Below are positions 60,684 to 64,000 of a DNA stretch of 64,000 nucleotides, piece after piece; position 1 is the stretch's first letter; every line of letters starts with the position of its first letter. Source of the stretch: JAGNNV01 sp031392925 (GTDB lineage Bacteria > Acidobacteriota > Vicinamibacteria > Fen-336 > JAGNNV01); the NCBI GenBank assembly GCA_031392925.1, contig JANMVV010000158.1, positions 1-64,000 of the forward strand. Reading direction: 5' to 3'. The position numbers and the translations under genes were made by a program. Below the pieces are notes generated by a model. It was not told the origin of the DNA. It did not search any database and worked only from the letters and a program-made list of their open reading frames with translations.

Positions 60684-61505
60684 CTACTTCCGCCTCTTCA
60701 CGATCATGGATTGCGTGCGCTTGTTGCGGCGCGTCTTGTAACCCTTGGTGGGCTTGCCCCACGGCGTCACCGGATGGCGGCCGCCGGAGGTCCGGCCCTC
60801 GCCACCACCATGAGGATGGTCGACGGGGTTCATGGAAACGCCTCGGTTGTGCGGCTTCTTGCCCAGCCACCGCTTGCGGCCGGCCTTGCCGTGCTTCACG
60901 TTCTTGTGCTCGGAGTTGCCCACCTGGCCGATGGTGGCCTTGCACAGGACATGGACCCTGCGGATCTCGCCCGACGGCAGCTTGATCTGCGAGTAGTCGC
61001 CCTCTTTGGCCACAAGCTGGGCGCCGACGCCCGCGCTCCTGACCATCTGCGCGCCCTTGCCGGGGCGGAGTTCGATGTTGTGGATGATCGTGCCCGCGGG
61101 GATCTGCTGGATGGGCATCGAATTCCCGGGGAGGATGTCTGCGCCCTCTCCGGAAATGACCGTCTTCCCCACCACGAGACCGTCGGGACACAGGATGTAA
61201 CGCTTCTCGCCGTCCGTGTAGTGGAGGAGGGCCAGCCGGGCCGAGCGGTTCGGATCGTACTCAATGGCCGCGACCTTCGCAGTGATGCCATCCTTGTTGC
61301 GTTTGAAGTCGATGACGCGGTAGCGACGCTTGTGGCCGCCCCCTCTGAACCGGATGGTGAGACGACCGCGCGAGTCGCGGCCGCCCGACTTCTTGAGGGG
61401 CTCGGTGAGCGCCTTTTCGGGCCGCGTCTTCGTGATCTCGTCGAACGACGGAGTCACCATGAAGCGGCGGCTTGGGGTTGTAGCAGCGTAGGTCTTGAGA
61501 GCCAT
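60684..61505 (-). CDS. rplB: 50S ribosomal protein uL2
   Basis: 273 aa with SGGRDSRGRLTIRFRGGGHK, YDPNRSARLALLHYTDGEK and the C-terminal VDHPHGGGEGRTSGGRHPVT. Key peptidyl-transferase centre protein. Standard length and position after rplW. Confidence 0.98.
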   Translation of the reverse strand: MALKTYAATTPSRRFMVTPSFDEITKTRPEKALTEPLKKSGGRDSRGRLTIRFRGGGHKRRYRVIDFKRNKDGITAKVAAIEYDPNRSARLALLHYTDGEKRYILCPDGLVVGKTVISGEGADILPGNSMPIQQIPAGTIIHNIELRPGKGAQMVRSAGVGAQLVAKEGDYSQIKLPSGEIRRVHVLCKATIGQVGNSEHKNVKHGKAGRKRWLGKKPHNRGVSMNPVDHPHGGGEGRTSGGRHPVTPWGKPTKGYKTRRNKRTQSMIVKRRK

Positions 61506-61531
61506 TGTGGTTTCTTAGTTAGACCGCATTC

Positions 61532-61825
61532 TTAGACGGCTTCATGGAACTCGATCATCTTCTCGCCCTCTTTGAGGAGGACGTAGGCCTTCTTCCAGTC
61601 GGGACGGTGACCCTGGTAGCGACCCTGGCGGCGAAGCTTGCCGGGCATGTTCGCCACGCGGACCTGCTCGACCTTCACGCTGAACAGCTTCTCCACCGCC
61701 TTCTTGATCTCGGGCTTGGTGGCATCGCGATGCACCTCGAAGACGAGAGTGCGGATGGTCTCCTTCTGGAGGGTGGTCTTCTCCGTCACGAGCGGGCGAC
61801 GGATGACTTCAAAAATGGTGTTCAT
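61532..61825 (-). CDS. rplW: 50S ribosomal protein uL23
   Basis: 97 aa with EVIRRPLVTEKTTLQKE, FEVHRDATKPEIKKAVEKLF and MPGKLRRQGRYQGHRPDWKK. Lies at the exit tunnel. Overlaps the rplD end by ATGA, indicating coupling. Confidence 0.98.
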   Translation of the reverse strand: MNTIFEVIRRPLVTEKTTLQKETIRTLVFEVHRDATKPEIKKAVEKLFSVKVEQVRVANMPGKLRRQGRYQGHRPDWKKAYVLLKEGEKMIEFHEAV

Positions 61826-62664
61826 CGGGCGAGTCTCTCTTCAAGTCGCGAGAGGGCCGCGGTGGTGACCGCGAGCGTCTTGCAGTTGAGGATGTCGTAA
61901 ACGGTCAGGTGCGATGTCTCGATCACCCGGAAGCCCGGGATGTTGCGGCTCGAGAGGAGGAGGGCGTCGGACGGCTCGCTCTCTACGTAGATCGTCTTGC
62001 CGTCGAAGTTCATGGCGTCGATCGCGGCCTTCAAGACCTTGGTCTTAGGCTCGTCGGCGCGGAGGGAGTCGACGATCCGGAGCGAACCGGTGCGGTTCTT
62101 GGTCGAAAGGGCCTGCCGAAGAGCGGCGGTGAGGGCCTTCTTCGGCATGGAGTAGGAGTAGTCGCGGGGGGTGGGTCCGAAGACCGTGCCGCCGTGACGC
62201 CACAGGGGCGTGCGCTTGTCGCCGACCCGCGCCTGACCGGTGCCCTTCTGCTTCCAGGGCTTTTTGCCGGAGCCGGACACGTCGCCGCGGCTCTTGGTCT
62301 TGTGGGTGCCCGCGCGCCCGCCGGCGCGATAGAGCTTGACCGCCTCATAGAGGAGGTGATCGTTCGGACGCAGTTCGAACACGGAGGGAGCGAGCTTCAC
62401 CTGTCCGGAAGCCTTGCCGCCCGCACCCGTGACGATGAGCGAGCCGTCGGCCGCCTTGGTCTCGAGCTTCGCCTTGGGCTCGGCCTTGACCTTCGCGACC
62501 CTGGAGGGCTTCTCGGCCCTGGCCGCCTTCGCGGGAGCGGGCTTCGCCGCCTTCGCAGCAGCAGGGGCCTTGGCTTTGGGCGCCGCCGCCGCCTTCTTGG
62601 CCGGCTTTTCCGCCTTCGCCTTGGGGGCGGTCTTCACCGTTTTGCTCTTGGGGGATTCAGCCAT
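61822..62664 (-). CDS. rplD: 50S ribosomal protein uL4 with long Lys/Ala/Pro-rich N-terminal extension
   Basis: 280 aa, about 75 residues longer than a typical L4. Residues 1-85 are low complexity (PKAKAEKPAKKAAAAPKAKA and further repeats), then the L4 core starts near VKLAPSVFELRPND with LLYEAVKLYRAGGRAGTHKT and VFGPTPRDYSYSMPKKA. The extension is in frame, has the same GC bias as the neighbours and starts at the only ATG in a good position after rplC (10-bp gap). Function of the basic tail is unknown; it may thread along rRNA. Confidence 0.95.
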   Translation of the reverse strand: MAESPKSKTVKTAPKAKAEKPAKKAAAAPKAKAPAAAKAAKPAPAKAARAEKPSRVAKVKAEPKAKLETKAADGSLIVTGAGGKASGQVKLAPSVFELRPNDHLLYEAVKLYRAGGRAGTHKTKSRGDVSGSGKKPWKQKGTGQARVGDKRTPLWRHGGTVFGPTPRDYSYSMPKKALTAALRQALSTKNRTGSLRIVDSLRADEPKTKVLKAAIDAMNFDGKTIYVESEPSDALLLSSRNIPGFRVIETSHLTVYDILNCKTLAVTTAALSRLEERLAR

Positions 62665-62674
62665 TTTCGTCCCC

Positions 62675-63322
62675 TTACTTTCCGGTCCGGCGCGTGCCGG
62701 CCTTGTTGACGATGACGTAGGAGGAAATGGACCCGGGCACCGCGCCCTTCACGACCAGGATATTGTTCTCGGCGTCGATCTCGACCACCTGGATGTTCTT
62801 GGTGGTGACTTGTTCGTCGCCCATGTGACCGGCCGCTCGCAGGCCCTTGATGACGCGCGAGGGGAAGGCCGAGGCGCCGATCCCGCCGGGAGCCCGGTGG
62901 TGCATGGAGCCGTGGGTCCCGTCGCCGCCACGGAAGTGGTGACGCTTGACCACGCCGGCGAAGCCCTTGCCCTTGCTGGTCCCGGTGACGCTCACCATGT
63001 CCCCCGGACCGAAGAGGGAAACGTTCACCTTGTCGCCCGGGCTGATCGCCTCGGAGTCGGGAACGCGGAACTCGCGGATCATGCGCGTCGGCGGGATGCC
63101 CGCCTTCTTGAAGTGACCCTGCATGGGCTTGGTGGTGTGCTTCACTCGCTTGTCTTCGACAAAGCCGACCTGGACCGCCGAGTAGCCGTGTTTCGCGGTG
63201 GTTTTACGCTCGACGACGACGCAGGGACCCGCGGTGAGGACGGTGGCAGGAATAGCTCTGCCGTCCTTCCCATAGACCTGGGTCATGCCGACTTTTCTTG
63301 CGATGATTCCCTGAACTGGCAT
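62675..63322 (-). CDS. rplC: 50S ribosomal protein uL3
   Basis: 215 aa, start MPVQGIIARKVGMTQVYGKDG, conserved FPSRVIKGLRAAGHMGDEQV and GSMHHRAPGGIGASAFPSRV. Early 50S assembly protein. The gap to rpsJ is 17 bp. Confidence 0.98.
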   Translation of the reverse strand: MPVQGIIARKVGMTQVYGKDGRAIPATVLTAGPCVVVERKTTAKHGYSAVQVGFVEDKRVKHTTKPMQGHFKKAGIPPTRMIREFRVPDSEAISPGDKVNVSLFGPGDMVSVTGTSKGKGFAGVVKRHHFRGGDGTHGSMHHRAPGGIGASAFPSRVIKGLRAAGHMGDEQVTTKNIQVVEIDAENNILVVKGAVPGSISSYVIVNKAGTRRTGK

Positions 63323-63339
63323 TGGTGATTCCTGCGCGC

Positions 63340-63675
63340 CTACGCGCGAGCGTGCTCCTTGCCGAAAGCCTTGATCTCGACATCGACGCCGGCCGGTAGA
63401 TCGAGCTTCATCAACGCGTCCACCGTTTGAGGGGTGGGCTCGCAGATGTCGATGATTCGCTTGTGGGTGCGAATCTCAAACTGTTCGCGACTCTTCTTGT
63501 CGACGTGAGGCGAGCGCAGGACGGTCCAGCGGTTCTTGATGGTCGGGAGCGGGATGGGGCCGGCCACCCGCGCGCCGGTCCTCTTCGCGGTGTCGACGAT
63601 CTCGGACGTGGACTGATCCAGGACGCGGTAATCGAACGCGCGCAACCGGATCCGGATCTTCTCGTTGAGCATCAT
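63340..63675 (-). CDS. rpsJ: 30S ribosomal protein uS10
   Basis: 111 aa (ATG 63675 or the second Met 63672). IRIRLRAFDYRVLDQSTSEI, GPIPLPTIKNRWTVLRSPHV and FEIRTHKRIIDICEPTPQTV are conserved. First gene of the S10 operon, downstream of tuf, as in many bacteria; also used in NusB-dependent antitermination. Confidence 0.98.
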   Translation of the reverse strand: MMLNEKIRIRLRAFDYRVLDQSTSEIVDTAKRTGARVAGPIPLPTIKNRWTVLRSPHVDKKSREQFEIRTHKRIIDICEPTPQTVDALMKLDLPAGVDVEIKAFGKEHARA

Positions 63676-63721
63676 GGCTTTGGTGGACTCGCTTCTTTAA
63701 TCGACGGTGTGGCAGCGGTGA

Positions 63722-64000
63722 CTACTCGATGATGTCCGACACGGTGCCGGAACCCACGGTGCGGCCGCCCTCGCGGATGGCGAACCGAAGGCCCTTTTCC
63801 ATGGCGATCGGGTTGTTGAGGGTCACTTCAACCTGGGTGTTGTCGCCCGGCATGACCATCTCCACACCCGTGGGCAGGGTGGCGACGCCGGTGACGTCGG
63901 TGGTGCGGAAGTAGAACTGCGGGCGGTAGCCGGTGAAGAAAGGCGTATGACGGCCGCCCTCTTCCTTGGTGAGAATGTAGACCTCGCCCTTGAACTTGAT
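63722..64000 (-). CDS. tuf: Elongation factor Tu, 3' end only
   Basis: 92 C-terminal residues up to the TAG at 63722; the rest lies beyond the window. Domain III blocks HTPFFTGYRPQFYFRTTDV, MPGDNTQVEVTLNNPIAMEK and RFAIREGGRTVGSGTV are diagnostic for EF-Tu. Located just upstream of rpsJ, a common bacterial order (rpsL-rpsG-fusA-tuf-rpsJ). Confidence 0.98.
   Translation of the reverse strand: MKFKGEVYILTKEEGGRHTPFFTGYRPQFYFRTTDVTGVATLPTGVEMVMPGDNTQVEVTLNNPIAMEKGLRFAIREGGRTVGSGTVSDIIE

Overview
The window is about 64 kb of high-GC bacterial chromosome with densely packed genes and no tRNA, rRNA, CRISPR array or intact transposase that I can see. Gene content (many secreted lipoproteins with Thr-Pro linkers, several TonB-domain proteins, fused MFS/spermidine-synthase proteins, Vps10/BNR proteins, a pseudokinase-TonB protein) fits a free-living Gram-negative, most likely a poorly sampled Acidobacteriota lineage. 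That placement is inference from family content, not a computed phylogeny.

Layout. (1) 1-3,854: a minus-strand arsenic-type operon, arsR - arsM - MFS exporter - di-haem cytochrome c peroxidase (cut by the window edge), driven by a clear promoter whose -10 lies inside a perfect palindrome. (2) 3,885-13,552: an SGNH hydrolase and a small coiled-coil protein, three exported formylglycine-type sulfatases, a V4R-like small protein and a 1,042-aa Vps10/BNR-repeat secreted protein. (3) 13,549-13,737: a 189-bp element with 39-bp terminal inverted repeats, sitting exactly between the stop codons of two convergent genes. (4) 13,734-31,000: an envelope and polysaccharide region with a Cys-rich lipoprotein family (two copies), three SGNH hydrolases in the window overall, an acyltransferase-3, a flippase-like membrane protein, tandem-duplicated MFS/spermidine-synthase fusions, an XRE-cupin regulator, a structured leader RNA candidate, two GT39-like membrane proteins, an HtrA protease and a MATE exporter. 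(5) 30,985-39,364: a GNAT protein, three exported or metal-dependent peptidases (M18, M24, M19) and a purH operon with three uncharacterised genes. (6) 39,434-43,894: a minus-strand operon encoding PilM-like, PilN-like and fused PilO/PilP-like proteins followed by a catalytically dead protein kinase fused to a transmembrane helix, coiled coil and TonB domain. (7) 44,029-47,423: an EF-G paralogue translationally coupled to a protein with three TonB-like domains. (8) 47,494-64,000: the complete S10-spc-alpha ribosomal supercluster on the minus strand, from the end of tuf through rpsJ...secY-adk-map-infA-rpmJ...rpoA-rplQ.

The best candidates for something undescribed are the PilMNOP-like plus pseudokinase-TonB operon, the inverted-repeat element at the shared stop codons, the arsM/MFS/di-haem peroxidase operon, and the Cys-rich lipoprotein family with its structured leader. 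The ribosomal block is conventional apart from unusual low-complexity tails on S11, S5 and L4 and strong hairpins in two of its gaps.
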